Notes under the pieces: model-generated | Told to the model about the DNA's origin: nothing | Database searches by the model: none | Seen by the model: the letters and a program-made list of their open reading frames with translations, nothing else | Program-made: the position numbers and the translations under genes | Part shown: one piece after another, positions 9,633 through 22,372 of the stretch | How the letters are laid out: each line of letters opens with the position of its first letter | Numbering within the stretch: position 1 is the stretch's first letter | From: Calycina herbarum | Lineage: Eukaryota > Ascomycota > Leotiomycetes > Helotiales > Pezizellaceae | Reading direction: 5' to 3' | NCBI GenBank assembly: GCA_001414485.1 | Contig: LLEY01000273.1 | Location: 1 to 58,224 of the forward strand | DNA: 58,224 nucleotides

Positions 9633-12620
9633 ACCCCCTCTAGCGCTAATAATACTAGTAGCACCAGTTACTACTCTAAGAGAAGAAGTAAAGTTGCTAG
9701 TACTAAAAACGTTTAACAGTTCTTTAGAGAAACTTACTAAGTTTATTATAAAAGCTTTAATATACTTAAACTTTTACTTAGTATAGTTTACTTATAAAAT
9801 AGATTAAGTTATATAGTTTACGACCTATCTTAAGAGAGTAGTATATAATTAGATAGAACCACATTTAGAAGATTTTTAGAAGAATAAAACATTAAATAGA
9901 AAGATGTCGAATCTTATAAGTAAAAGCACTTAGAGATTGTTCTTAACCGTCGCTAGGTTTAAGAAAGGAATTAACCAGGCGTTTACAGATGTAGATTTAA
10001 AGAAGAAAGCGGTACGAGCTTTATACAGCCTCTGTCAAAAGGGGTCAGCGGCTAAATATACGTTAATGTTCTAGTAATACTCTATACGTCTTAGCTAGAA
10101 CGATAAAGCCTTATATAAGCAGTACTATAGAGGATTAAAAGATAGTATTAAGGATAAATTAGCTAGGGATGACTTCCTAGACACACTTAATAAGTTAACT
10201 AATAATATAATTAAGATCGATAATTAGAATTATAAGTAGAGTCTAGAGAAAAAGGGTAGTTATAGATATTAATATTAAGGAAAAGGTGGAAGAAAGGACT
10301 ATAGAGATCCTATAGAAATTAACGCTACTTAGAAACGTTAGGTCTAAGGAAAAGGAACTTAAGGTAGAGACCTACTAAGAAAAGAGCTTTCCTAAAAAGA
10401 GCGAGATCGTCGTTATAAGTAGAACTTATGTTATAACTATAGCCTTTCTAGTTATAGAGTAAATAAGTATAGTAAGAAGAAAGACTCTAAAGGGAAACAA
10501 GCTAACACTACTATTTAAAAAGAAGTAGCCTTACTAGAAAGAATTAAACTTATAGATAAAGAACTCGAGGCTAGAGGATATAGTACATAGATTGAAATAG
10601 ATGTCTCAGATATAATAACAGATACTATATACCTGTAGTTAAACAAAGGAATCGAGTTCTTAGATAGTAAGGTATAGAATACTAATAATAGTAGAGATCT
10701 ACTTCTTAAAGAATATTATAATATACGATCGGAAATAGAATACAGATTGCCTTTTTAAGTAGAATACGAGTTACTACTATTAACAAGTTTATTAGAGTTA
10801 TTAGAATTAGAATCTGATTTATTAGAAGTAAATCTAAGAATATAAGAGTCTAAATAAGGTAAGACATAGGTATTTATTAAAACCTTTAAGAGAGAGAATA
10901 GATAGATATATATAGAAAACTAGAAACCTGATTTCTAGAGCTTATATTCTACTTAAGGAATTAACTCTACTATGTTAACTACTTATAAAATAGTTTAGAA
11001 TAAACAGGATAGGATAATATTAGTAAGCCTTGTTACTAGAAGGGAAACCATCGAATTTAAAGAACCTGGACTAGAATAAGTAGTATCTAGCGAGCTATCT
11101 AGTCCGTCTGAAATAGGAGATATTTAGATAGTTATAGATCTTTAGAAAGAAACTAGCTTATAGTAATAGCAGGGTTCTAACAACTTTATAGAATACTCTA
11201 AGCCTAGTTTTTTAGGTACGCTACCTAATAACAAGGAAACTATACTAGAGATAGAAGGCTAGTATACTATAGTCGCTTTAGTTAAAAAAGTCGAGGTAAT
11301 ATTTTAGGAATTAAGAAGTAGAAAGTTATTCGATATAATCTTCTAGGAGACGAATAAATATAACATAGACTAAGAAACAGAGTTAGTATAAAGAGAGCTC
11401 TACTAACTAGTAACCAGAGAACTAAACGCTACCTCTAGAGAAAGTTAGTTAGTTATAACTACGAAAATTAAGAGAAAGGAACTTCGAGTTATAATTGATT
11501 CTAAAGCGACGAGTAATTTCCTCTCTCTAACGGCTTTGAAAAAGCTAAACGTTCTAATCGAGAATATAAAACTATACTACCTAGGAGTAGTTAACAGAAC
11601 GAACGTTGCCTACTAAGACGGGATTATTAATTAGTAAACTATTCTAATAAAGGTTAATATTAAAAGATACTATTTAAATATATAATTCGATATTATTAAA
11701 ATAGGAAGTAAGGAAGTAATACTTAGTATACTATAGATTTAGGAACATAATCTAGATATTAATTAGAAGGCCTAAATAATAACCTTTAGTCGATATAATT
11801 ATATAAGATTGTAATTATAACTATAAGGCTAGAACAAGGTTAGCGCTACCTCTTCTAAGACGCTAGAACACCTTACCTAGGGTCCTCTACAGGTTAGTAA
11901 GAAAGCTGATAATAAAATACCTATATAGTATAGAGAATTTAAGGCTTTGTTTAAAAACCTAGAAGACTTGCGAGCCTTACTAGAACATCGTCTATAAGAT
12001 TATAAGATTAAATTAAAAGAGGGTTATTACCTCTTAAAGTAGAAGCTTCGGTTATATAACTAGAAAAGCCTATAGAGAATGGAAAGTTATATAAAGGAAG
12101 GTATTAGAAAGAGACATATTAGAAGATCTAAGTTACTAATTACCTTAAACATACTTATTATTAAGAAGAAAGATAACCTAGATAGAAGAGTATATATTAA
12201 TTACTAAGAAGTAAATTACGCTATAGTTAAGAACGCTTATCCGCTACTACCTAGCTAATACTTATAGGATAAGTTAGGTAAGGTAGTACGATTTACAAAA
12301 CTAGATTAATAAAACGCTTATAGACTTATATAAATAAAAGTTAGAGATAAATAGAAAATAGTATTTACCTTACTATTAGGCTTTTATAAATATATAGTTA
12401 TACTATTTAGACTTTATAATATACTAGCTATATATTAAAGATAAAATAATAATATTTTAAAAGATCTTCTAAAAGTAATAGTAATCTATTACTTAGATAA
12501 TATATTAATCTTCTTTAAAAAAGAAGAAGAATATAAGAGATATATTAAAGAAGTTTTATAACAACTTATAAAAGTAAACTCTTAGTTAAAACTCTTAAAA
12601 TATAAGTTTAGAGTAACTTA

Positions 12621-12748
12621 GACACTTTTCCTAGAATAGGTATTTAGCTTAGAGAAAATAGAAATAGATCTAGTAAAGATCTAAGACACTTTTCCTAGAA
12701 TAGGTATTTAGCTTAGGGAAAATGGAAATAGATCTAGTAAAGATCTAA
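12621..12748 (+). repeat. 64-bp tandem duplication in gypsy reverse transcriptase region
   Basis: Two head-to-tail copies (12621-12684 and 12685-12748) both begin GACACTTTTCCTAGAATAGG. The right-hand gypsy copy has a single copy near 55431. The period is not a multiple of three, so it would shift the frame. The copies differ by G-to-A changes of RIP type. Confidence 0.85.
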
Positions 12749-15467
12749 GACATCTTAAACTAGAAATTACTAGAGAATATAAAAGATATATAGTTCTTTC
12801 TTAGATTTATAAACTTTTGCTATCCGTTTATATAAGACTATATAAAGATTACTAAACTAATATTAGTACTAGTTAAGAAGGCTATTAAGTTTATATAGAA
12901 TAAATAAGTAAAGAATGCTTTTTAGAAACTTAAAGCAAAGTTTATAGAAAAACCTATTCTATACGATTTTAACGTAGATAAACCTAGTATAATTGAAATA
13001 GACGCTTTAGATATAGTAGTAGGTATGATTTACCTATAACTAAATAATAAGAGAAAACTTATACCTATTATATACTATTCTAAAACATTTAACTTAGTAT
13101 AATAAAACTATAGTATCTTTGATAAGGAATTGCTTACTATAGTATTAGCTTTAGAATACTAGAAGATCTATTTATAGCTAGTAAAATACCTAGTTATAAT
13201 TTTATCTAACTACGAAAACCTTAGAACGTTTATAATAACTAAGGAAGTTATAATAAGATAATTAGCTAGATAGTTAGAAATATTAGAAGGATTTAATATT
13301 ATTATTTAATATATAAAGAGAACGTTAAATACTCGAGCTAATACTCTTAGCTAGAAACCTAGATATAAGAGAAACAAAGAGTATAAGAAGATTATAATCT
13401 TAAAAACTCTTAAGAATAGAGACTTAGTACCTACTATATATAAGATAGTAGTAATAAACAACATCTAGATAGATAAAATTTAAAACATATATAAAGGTTA
13501 TAACTAGTATATAAAAGGGAAATTATAGGTTCCTAGCTTGTATATAAAGGAATTTATATAAGAATACTATACTACGTCTACTTATAGTTACTAAGGAATT
13601 CGTAGAACCCTCTAGAGGATAAGATAATACTACTATGTTAATTAGTTATCTACGATAGTTAAGGAAGTAATAGTAGAATATAATACCTATACTTAGAATA
13701 AAGCTTCTTACTATGTTCCTTATAGATAGATAAACACTACTCTAATACTATAAGTACCTTAGAAATTAATATCTATAGATTTTATTATTAAATTACTAAA
13801 GTCTAAAGACTTAATAATAGAAGTTAAATATAATTCTATCCTAGTTATTATAGAAAGGCTTATAAAATATATAATTCTAGTACTATATATAGAATTAAGT
13901 ATAGTTAAGGAATTAGTATTCGTATTTCTAAAAGAAGTAGTCTTAAGATATAGACTACTAAAAGAGATAATCTTAGATAGAGATAAGCTCTTTACCTTGA
14001 AATTTTAGATCGCTCTTATAAAACGATTAGGTATAAAAAGAAAGCTTTCTATAGCTTTTTACTCTTAAATAAATAGAAGAAACAAATAGATAAATTAAGT
14101 AGTTAAAATATACCTTTATTATTATATAAACTACTAATAAAACAACTAGGTAGAGTTACTACCTTTAGTATAGTTTACCTATAATAGTTTAATAACAGAA
14201 ATAATACTTATTATACTATTCTATGTTAACTTTAGATATAAATTATTAGTATATTAAGAACCGCTATCTACGACTATTAATAACTAACTTGCTTGTGTTT
14301 ACGTCTTAAAAATTAAAGGGCTATATAAGGAACTCGCAGAGGATTTATAATTTATAGCTAAAAGAAATACGTACTACTATAACAAACGACGTAGTTAGGA
14401 GCTAATACTAAAAGAGGAGGATAGAGTCTATTTAGTATAGAAAAATATTAATATAAAAAGACTAAGTAATAAACTAGATTATAAAAAACTTAGACTATTT
14501 AAAATTAAATATATTAAAGAACCTTTAAATTATAAATTAGTACTACTAAAGATAATAAACATTTATCTAGTATTCTATATATCCTTACTTAAACTAGTAC
14601 TACTAGGAGCACTACTAGCTCTACTTATAGAAATTCAACTAATAAACCTAAATACTAAGTATAAAGTTAAGAGGATTCTTAACTATAGGCTTATTAGAAG
14701 ACAGGTTAAGTACTTAATTAAATAGTTAGATTACCTATATTTAGAAAACACTTAGGAACTAAGAGGCAATCTTAACTATTACTTAATAGAACTTTAGGAA
14801 TTCTACTAACGAAACCTAGGTTTACCTATATCTTATAGTCTAAAGGAAAGGCTTCGAGGAAAGCTAGGTTAAGACCTAGCTCGGATTAGGAACTAATAGA
14901 AATAGGCAAGGCTGCTAAGTAGATAACCTCTATCTCTTGCTATTCTTTTTCCTCTCTCTCTTTCTCCTCTTTCTCTTTCTTTTCTACTTCCTCGATAGCG
15001 TCGAGTTTGTTAAAAAAACGAAGCTCTTAATAGGACATTTTACGCCGCCTTTCTTTTAAAAAGGCCTTCTGCTTTCGTAATCGTAGAATCCTCGTTATTA
15101 CCTCCTCCTCCTCTCTCTCCAGCTTCTCTTCTTATTTTTTAATAGAGGCTTAGTTACTAGTACAGAGAACGTTCTTCTCCTAGACGTCGTCGGTCTTATT
15201 ATATTTCAGTTTCAACTAAATGTATTTAAAATATTAAGAGGATTAGGAGGAATCTATAAAACATCTACGCTTTTAGGAAGTATAGTAAGAGCATAGTAAT
15301 ATTTTATTATAAACTATTTTAATACTTTTTATAAGAAGTATATATTCTTCTTTCTTCTTTTATATAAGGTAGGATATAATAGAAAGGAAAGGATACTACT
15401 AGTACTCTAACCGAGTTCCTTAGCTTATATTTAAGCGTAAGGACACGCTAGGCTAAGAAGGGGATAG

Positions 15468-15915
15468 TGTTATAAATCACGTTATACGTAGTAAGTAGTC
15501 TAGACAGCGCTTTAATAGGATAAGACATAATATCTAGGAAATAGAAGGTAGTATAAGAGGGAATTAGTAATATAAAGGTATTTAGGTATTCTAGGATCTT
15601 ACTATTAGATAACTATTAGAGGTTATATAATAGATCCTATTAGATCCTATAAGGGATCTAAAGGGATCTAGGGATCTAGGCTTATATAGGGATCTAAGTA
15701 GCACGAAGGGTTCTATATATACTAGCACGTCTACTACCTAGATAGAAGCTTCGTACTTAACTTTAGTTATTAATCTTATTATCTTATTTAATATCTTTGA
15801 TATAAGTAACGAGTTCACTTCTAAGTAAACAAATCTATTATATCTATACTTCTTACCTATATACTAACCTTCGAGACTTAGTTATCTTTGTTTACTTTGT
15901 TTAAGTTTCGTTATA
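15468..15915 (+). repeat. 3' LTR of the gypsy element
   Basis: This 448-bp LTR starts TGTTATAAATCACG and is followed by the target duplication CTAGG. Confidence 0.85.
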
Positions 15916-16208
15916 CTAGGCGATACTATAGAATCTATAAAAAAGCTGGTTATAACGTATAAACTTGTTAAGAAGCTGTAGATATATCTAGTTCCTCGGA
16001 TTCCGAGTAGTTTTAGTTAATTTAATATATTATAGTTGATTTATTAAAATTCTAAGTTTAATACTAAGGAAAACTAATCCGGTTCCTAATATAATCCGGG
16101 TTCTAATAAACCACGTTAGTAGAAAAAACGCGTTATAAAGAAAGAGAGTTAGGAATTCGCTAAAATTAATCCGGTTCCTAATATAATCTAGGTTCTAATA
16201 AACCACGT

Positions 16209-16740
16209 TATTATTAATAACTCTCTAGCTAAATTCTCTATCTCTCGAATTTCTACTATTAATAAGAAGAATTAAGAAAACCTTTATATAACTAAAGTTC
16301 GTTAAATTAGTACTAAATCTAAAGATTCTTAAGCTAAAATCCCTTCTATTAAGAACTCTTCTAAGCCTAAAAAATCTCTAGAAATTAGTATAAAGATAGA
16401 AGCTAAGAAAGTTATTAAGGTTACTAAGGAAGCTAGTAGAGTTACTAAGAGTAGTAATACTACTATAGACTTAAGTAAGAAGAAGTGTAAAAGTAAGAAG
16501 AAGAATAGAAAAGATATAATTATATAATAGAGATAGGTTATAGAACCTTATTAAGTAAGAAAATTTTCTGTTTTTCGTTCCTAGAAGTAAACTTTTTTAA
16601 GAGAGAGTATATTATAAGGTATATACGTAACCTTGGCACTAGTAGAGGACACCTGTAGATAGCTTCGCATACCTCGTACTCTCTTCCCTCTTTAGACGTT
16701 AATTACTATATAACTAGAATCTATTAATTTGACTTATCAC
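16209..16740. other. AT-rich boundary tract between transposons and gene island
   Basis: Bases 16211-16540 are still RIP-like in composition. Forward translation gives a Lys-rich stretch (about 16360-16530, e.g. SLEISIKIEAKKV and KCKSKKKNRK) with few stops, possibly a decayed coding end. Composition becomes normal between about 16620 and 16750. Nothing recognisable is encoded. Confidence 0.35.
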
Positions 16741-17795
16741 ATCTATGCCAGAGTGATCCTCAGATTAGTACCTTTCTCTCTACAGGGTCGGACCAACAGT
16801 AAAGAAAGTCAATAACCATGATTGTGTTAGCAGGGTCTTTCGGTAGAGTAGTGCCATTTGGAAGAGCATTGCACCCTTGAGGCAACTGTTCCGCGGATTT
16901 TGGGTACCACAAGGTCAACACCAGTCGAAACGTGTGGTGAGAATTGTTCCACGGGCTCCTGTCTCTTGCTCTTCATCGTGACCTTTGAATTTTAAGATAA
17001 TGGTATCGCTTACTGCTGCTTGGTTGACCTTTAGATATTCTCAACCACAGCTACTATTCATGCTTTCTTGATAGAATTGATGGCATTTAACTTGGAGAGT
17101 ATGACGCCTGAGATGGTAGTATGTTCACCTTGGCCGTCACATTCGGCGTCGAAAGAAGCACCATTAAACAAAGAAGACTTGAATGAGCGGCGAGACGTGA
17201 GTTCGCAACCGAGAGTTGATTGGATTTGCTGCAATTGGGCGAATAAGCCCATGGTTCGGATGGAAAGGGGTTTGATTACTTACTGAAAGATCCACTGCCT
17301 CTACCAGAAAAGCACCATTAAATGATGCGGCTCCAGCGACAAGTGTCAAAACAGGGAGAGAGACTGCATTTTAAGACACCTACGTCCTCTACGGGCGAGA
17401 ATACGTGAAAGCCAGTATCAGTGGCCATTAGTATTTCTATGTTCTATATAATTGTTCTCGCTAAACCTCAATTCATCGGAAGGATCGCTCGGCAGGTCGT
17501 AATTTCCCACGAAAACCTTGTCCCTCGTAAAACCATCACCTCGAAACCAAATTAATTCAAAGCATTCAGCCGGAGGAATTAAATCGAATAGAAAAAGATT
17601 TATAACCGAACTCAAATGATGCTTAGTTATCCCACGCTAAGCAATTTTGACTTTGGTCAACCCCTGATAAGCACAACCTGGAACATATCGATATTGACAT
17701 TCCTTCCTAGTCGGGAGCGTACATTTTGAATTGTACACGCCCGACTTGGATGAGAATGAAGGGATAACATATTGAAAACTTCAACCAGAAAATGC

Positions 17796-17796
<1 letters not shown>
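16741..17796. other. Non-RIPed intergenic tract with only short frames
   Basis: The tract has normal base composition and no recognisable gene. Minus-strand frames of about 60 codons occur at 17058-17349 (one reads TLVAGAASFNGAFLVEAVD, signal-peptide-like) and 17418-17615. None has a convincing start, domain or splice structure. A decayed small secreted protein gene is possible but unsupported. Confidence 0.3.

Positions 17797-17829
<33 letters not shown>
17797..17829. repeat. Homopolymer of 33 adenines
   Basis: An uninterrupted run of 33 A lies about 95 bp beyond the stop codon of the minus-strand carboxypeptidase gene, where it reads as poly(T). The length is probably unstable and prone to sequencing error. 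Confidence 0.95.
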
Positions 17830-17830
<1 letters not shown>

Positions 17831-17924
17831 AAATAAGGCCAACCAAAATAGCTTCAATCATTATCATTTTCTATGTACATAAAGAGGTGCCTACAAGCAT
17901 ATCCCCCTGTTGGTTTATTGCTCC

Positions 17925-19312
17925 CTAACAAACAACTGCATCACCAAGACCAAGATCAGTACCCGCCAACAACAATTCCATGAAACCAGCACCAATCTCC
18001 TTCAAGTTGGAGTTGTGCTGAGCTTGGGTTGGGTAGAATGGGCAAGACGAAGCAGAGTTTCCGAAACCGAACTCAACAGTGTAACCGTGAATGAGGTTCT
18101 TGCTGGTGTCCGCAAAGTGACGAGAGTAGGAGTAATCGTCAGAGGCTCCAGAAGTTGCATACAGTTCCGCTGCTGGGATCACAGAGTATGTTCGGCCAGC
18201 GGCAGTGCTCATGGCGCTACCGATACGTTTGGCGGCCGCAATGTTGACACTGCTCTCAGCAGCTGGGGTGTACTCTCCGTATCCACCGTTTGAACCTGGG
18301 GTATCGGTTACGATACCTCGAACGCTGTTGTATGCGGAGTTCAAGAAGTTCATGGTTGGAGTGGTGCCCTGGTTGGTGTCGCTACCCCAAGAGTAGAGGA
18401 CATCCCCGGTATATGAGTGCATATCAATGAACCATCTCACTTTGCTGTAGGTATCCATAACCCATTTCATGCTCTGTGTCTCGGGCTCTGAAAAGGCAGC
18501 GGTTCCTGGGGGGAATGAATTAGTTGGGTTTTACTCAAGGTAGAGGAGATTGAAATATAAAAGTGCTTACCATGGAAGACCTCAGAAGAAGCACTGGCCG
18601 AAGCAACATCCGATCGAACGCTTGACGCCCACTTGGAAAGATCCCAGGCGAAGTCAAAGTTTCGGTTCAAGTCGACTCCAACGGAAGCTCCGCTGGTTCC
18701 AGACTTGGTGTTGCGGTTTTTACGCCAGCAGCTGTTGGTAGATTGATCATATGCAACACCATCGGGGTTGCTGAGGGGAATGAAAACAATCCCCGTGGCC
18801 AAAGCAGTCTTAACCTGAGCATTGGTGTAAGACTTGGAACCGTATGTTATGCCAACTCCGTTCTTGTTGGCATAAAGAAGATCTCCAATAAAAAACAAAA
18901 GACCGTCCGAACCTCCTCGCTCACGGGCGTGGATCATAGCATTCAAGTAGACCCGGTAAGATTTGGGACACGCCGTTCCATTGCCTCCCACCAAGCCTCC
19001 CGAGATAGATGCACCATTGAAGGTTTTGTATGGAGTCGTGAACGTTGGGATACCGTAAACGGCGGCGAGACCCTTCAAACCGCTGGCGATTTCGTTGACG
19101 TTGAGGATTGAGGTCAGCGTTACGGTTTGTGTTCCTACCCCTCGTGGGGCAATGGTTCCACCACTGTAACGATCACCCGTGCCAATGGCAAGACCATTGG
19201 ATTGACGACGACGGTTGGGGATTCGTGGAAGTCCTGCTCGTTCTTCCGGGAGAAGACAAGCCAAGGACAGGAGGGGCGCAATTGCGAGGCAGCAGAAAGA
19301 GGTGAACTTCAT
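17925..19312 (-). CDS. Secreted M14A zinc carboxypeptidase
   Basis: This metallo-exopeptidase should remove C-terminal residues from peptides outside the cell. Exons are 18571-19312 and 17925-18505, joined by a 65-bp intron (GTAAGC...CAG), giving 440 residues. A signal peptide covers about residues 1-18 (SFCCLAIAPLLSLA). Visible active-site residues of the carboxypeptidase A fold are zinc ligands His128 and Glu131 in MIHARE, Arg197 in CWRKNR, Asn216-Arg217 in DLNRNF, zinc ligand His277 in FIDMHSY, Tyr363 in ELYATSGASDD, and catalytic Glu392 in YTVEFG. There is no long M14 propeptide before the domain. An in-frame ATG at 19336 would add eight residues; the inner ATG at 19312 was chosen because the signal peptide starts cleanly there. 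A (TA) tract lies about 70 bp upstream. The cleaved residue preference (A- or B-type) cannot be told from this reading. Confidence 0.93.
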
Positions 19313-19381
19313 GGCTGCGATTGAGGGATGCTGCAAGGAGTACTCCGTGAAGATCTCCTTCCCCTCCTCGGCGAACCCATT

Positions 19382-19382
<1 letters not shown>

Positions 19383-19409
<27 letters not shown>
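19383..19409. repeat. (AT)13 microsatellite in carboxypeptidase promoter
   Basis: An alternating AT tract of 27 bp lies about 70 bp upstream of the start codon. It could supply the TATA function or simply be a slippage-prone microsatellite. Confidence 0.9.
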
Positions 19410-19412
<3 letters not shown>

Positions 19413-20607
19413 GTACTCGAGTCGGGTAAGGAGCATTCACCTCCTTCTCATCCTTCTTTAGCCGCAGAGACCCATGTGGTGAAGTGGCTATGACACCATA
19501 GCCCGCACATATCTCTGCAGATTGGGCAGAAATTGGCCAATTCGGTCACGCATCTTGACCTTCTGCTTCGGGAAGCTGTTGAATGGGTTGGGTGAACGCC
19601 GGAAATCGAGGCTCGGCATTCAGGAAGCTCACAAGTCGATCGCGGGGAGGCAACCATGGATTTGGCAGGTACGTGAAGGCATTTCTCCAGCCAAGCGCAA
19701 TGGCGATGGGAAGATAAGGTGAAGACAAGGTGCTGGTGGGTGTGCAGGTACGGTGCCAAGAGGCAAGACCTGCCCCTTTGGGTTGTGGTCCGTGGAGTAT
19801 AAGAGGAGTGAATTGATATGAATAATGCGGGTGACTCCGATGGAATCGTTCTTTTAATCTTGGAGCGGGGAACCATGTCCAATCATCCCTAACTTTATAC
19901 TGAGATGTGGATCTGCAATCAGGAACCAGGTTCATGTTTAATTCAGCCGCACACCTTTGCAACCAATCGTTAACTTCCCTCTAACCTTAAATATACGAAA
20001 TGATTTAATTCGCTAGCTTTTCCGAATCATTTGTACAATCGGCTTGGATGGCGCTAATATTTGAACCAATTGACAAGTATAAACTCTAGAAAGAAAGGGA
20101 ACTGCAGATTATAGATCCATAATATTGTCGCAAAATCCGGCCTCAGTCTTTCATACGAAAATTCAGGCGAGATTTATGTACAATGTACGATGAAAGCAAA
20201 GCAAGAAAACTGGATGCTAGTGGAACTATCACTAAGTAACTATGTGTTCATTTACCGTTCTCGAGTACTTCATCGGAAATGAGAGGTTGGTTTGTAAACG
20301 CGATCATGCAAATTGCGTAGATTTTTGAAAGCAGTATTGCATAACATGAGCAAAAAAAAGGAAAAGTAAACATCAACCCGAACTCGACATATGTGAAGGA
20401 AGAAGCTGTAACGATATATAGTACTTCAACAAACACAAAGTGCTACTTGCACTTGGGATTCGAAGATATTTTCCGGCAAAAAGAGAGGGAACGAGGAAAG
20501 TTCACGTCCGAAAAAGAACAGACTGCAATTCGACAATTGACAATAAGCAGCGTCACAGCTTCAGTCCAAAGTCTAATAATAACTTCTCTACTCTATCCCA
20601 TCCCCAC
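19410..20607. other. Intergenic between carboxypeptidase and reductase genes
   Basis: No supported gene. Overlapping minus-strand frames at 19448-19962 have biased, Pro/Arg-rich translations in two frames at once and no domain, so they look like chance. The last 200 bp are the 3' flank of the reductase gene. Confidence 0.5.
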
Positions 20608-21836
20608 CTATGCACCAACATTCTTCAAACTCTTCACCAAATCCGTAACACTCTCCTCCAACCCCCTAAACTTAATCCCCAAAATATCCTTCGTCTTCGA
20701 GTTATCAAACTTATAAAGAGCACCTGGACCACCACCTGGATAATCACCACCCTTCACCTCCTTACCCGGCAACTTATCTGCCAGCTCAGGGAAGTTCTTG
20801 CGGATGATCTCGCAAATCTCGCGGTTAGTGAAGTATCCCTCGACAACAAAGAATCGCTCGTTGGCAGCTTTCTCTTTGGTGAGAGCCAGGACGTGGGCGA
20901 GGGCGAGGTCGCGGACGTCTACCCATAGCTGTTTTGTGTTAGCTAAACCAACGCTAGAAGAAATACACTGGAACAAAGAGGAAGGGAACTTACAAAAGTC
21001 CCAGTATCAGGAATCTCCTTCTTCCACTCGCCCGTCATAAAATTTCTTGTCCTCTGGTTGGAAGTATTAATCGCATCCAACGAATTCAAATAATGCACCA
21101 CCGGTCCAATAACCAAAGGCGGACAAATAGTGCTTATCGTAAAATTCGGCTTCTCCTTCTCAAGAAACTCCCAAGCCGCACGCTCAGCGAATGTTTTACT
21201 AGCACGATATCCATTAGAAGGATTCTGCAACGCCTCCGCCTCCGTAACCGGGTTCCAATCCTTCTCAGTATATGTCTTCTGCGGAGCTTCATTCCCCAAA
21301 GATCCATCCACGATAGAAGCAAATGAGGACGTGATAACCACCTTCTTCACGGAAGGCGCATATTTCTTGATTGCGGAAAGGATGCCTGTTGTGCCGAGGA
21401 TTGCGGGGTCGAGGAGGTCTTTCTTGGTATCGGTGATGTTGAAGTGGAAGGGACTAGCAGTGTGGATTACGGCTTCGAGGCCGTCGATTCTGAGAGCTTC
21501 ATCGAAAGCATTGGGGACTGCGATGTCCTCTACGATTCGGAAATCGAGTTTTGAGGAGGGCGTGTTTGGGTGGGCGGCTTTAATCTTGTCGGCTTTGGAT
21601 TGGGAGCGGACGGAGGTAATTACTTCATGGCCCTGTTCGAGGAGGATGTCGAGGATGTGGGCGGCGATGAAACCGGATCCCCCTGAGAATGATTGTCAGT
21701 ATAATATCAAAGATGCAATTGGCAACTGGAAGCTTGGGAGCACGAAGCTGTGTACGACAGATGGCATGTCAATGGTGGGGGAATGGGATGCGGGGTAGTT
21801 CAGGAAGTTGAACGTACCACTAAGAAATACCTTCAT
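20608..21836 (-). CDS. GRE2-like NAD(P)H-dependent reductase (extended SDR, dihydroflavonol reductase-like)
   Basis: Cytosolic oxidoreductase of the NAD-dependent epimerase/dehydratase superfamily; yeast Gre2 relatives reduce methylglyoxal, isovaleraldehyde and other carbonyls. Exons are 21818-21836 (19 nt), 20994-21682 and 20608-20928, with introns of 134 and 65 bp, giving 342 residues, the same length as yeast Gre2. The Rossmann nucleotide loop GGSGFIAAH is at residues 7-15, the catalytic Ser at about 125-126 (VVITSSFAS), and Tyr165-x-x-x-Lys169 in GYRASK, followed by the substrate-side CPPLVIGPVV. The very short first exon ends inside the first glycine codon of the loop, which supports the ATG at 21836. 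The exact substrate is not predictable. A role in detoxification or secondary metabolism is possible, but no cluster partners are nearby. Confidence 0.92.
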
Positions 21837-22372
21837 GATTGCGACTTTTTATGTCAAACGTCGGTTCGGATTGAATTGTCCTTTCTCTTCAATATCCCAA
21901 CTTTCAAAGAGAATCATTTGTTGTTTTCTCCAAGAGGGAGGAAGCTGCAGATAACTGTTATATATACCTCCCATCCTCAGCTCCCTCCCCCACCAAAATG
22001 CCCCACGTCATGAGTGAACTCCCCCGCCAATAGCTAGACCGAGAAATCATTTCTCCGACACCTTTCGGGATTAATTCCTCGGCTTTACGGAGGCTGAGAT
22101 CCTTCACAAGAGATCAATAGACGCTTTTTGTTTTGTAAGTCCGCAGAAGCAGCTGAGCTGACATTTTATACCACTTTTATACCCATCTTTCGGCTTTGAG
22201 CTTCGGCCTTTACAGTAGTAGTCTCTTTAAAGCCGACGACAGAGATAACTATTGCGTGATATAATTCTCAAAAACGCAAACCTAGCAGTAAGAAACCCCA
22301 CCAAAGTGTGATAAAATAATACTCATTTATTTCATACTATATGATCCCCAGTCAACCATTAATCATACTTGC
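21837..22372. other. Promoter/intergenic region of the reductase gene
   Basis: About 535 bp hold the reductase promoter and the 3' flank of the F-box gene. Pyrimidine-rich stretches lie near 21960-22010. No gene is seen. Confidence 0.5.

Larger units (their letters stand above)
9112..15915 (+). mobile_element. Full-length chromodomain Ty3/gypsy LTR retrotransposon, RIP-inactivated
   Basis: The element is 6.8 kb with two 448-bp LTRs (9112-9559 and 15468-15915) and a perfect 5-bp target duplication CTAGG (9107-9111, 15916-15920). It sits inside Fot copy B. In order, RIP-broken regions show gag from 9595 (TTLREEVKLLVLKTFN), a zinc knuckle near 10430, aspartic protease near 11495 (IDSKATSNFLSL), reverse transcriptase from 12010 with YYLDNILIFF near 12490, RNase H near 12960-13340, integrase near 13550-14420, and a C-terminal chromodomain near 14700-14815 (YLIK-stop-LDYL, ENT-stop-E, the stops replacing Trp). 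The purine tract AAGAAGGGGATAG precedes the 3' LTR. The dense TAG stops are what RIP makes from CAG and TGG codons. Confidence 0.9.
7450..16208 (+). mobile_element. Fot1/pogo-like DNA transposon copy B, split by a gypsy element
   Basis: The outer part is 7450-9111 and the remainder 15921-16208; the gap is a nested gypsy insertion. Termini are ACGTGGTTTATCAG at 7450 and the reverse complement ending AAACCACGT at 16208, each beside TA, the target site of the Tc1/mariner superfamily. The RIP-broken transposase runs from about 7560 to 16020. It has an N-terminal helix-turn-helix, then a block equivalent to ELKTRFNRVYNFQRA near 7890-7940, a YNFDETGF equivalent near 8022-8050, and a zinc-knuckle tail (KKAGYNV then TC) at 15940-15980. 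A second partial terminal repeat lies at 16070-16116, directly before the true end. Confidence 0.75.

Noticed and set aside
9564..9639. tRNA gene in the gypsy leader
   Set aside because: Box motifs and a T-arm-like stem exist, but the acceptor stem does not pair and there is no anticodon arm.
17058..17349. Small secreted protein gene on the minus strand
   Set aside because: A signal-like stretch and a Cys-containing tail exist in different frames, but no ATG opens the signal-like frame and the joining intron is not convincing.
17797..17829. Poly(A) tail of a retroposed gene
   Set aside because: No gene or element body ends at the A run on the plus strand and no target duplication is seen; a simple homopolymer explains it.
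19448..19962. Two overlapping minus-strand genes
   Set aside because: Open in two phases at once with Pro/Arg/Ser-rich translation, which fits chance in GC-rich DNA. No domain or splice pattern was found.
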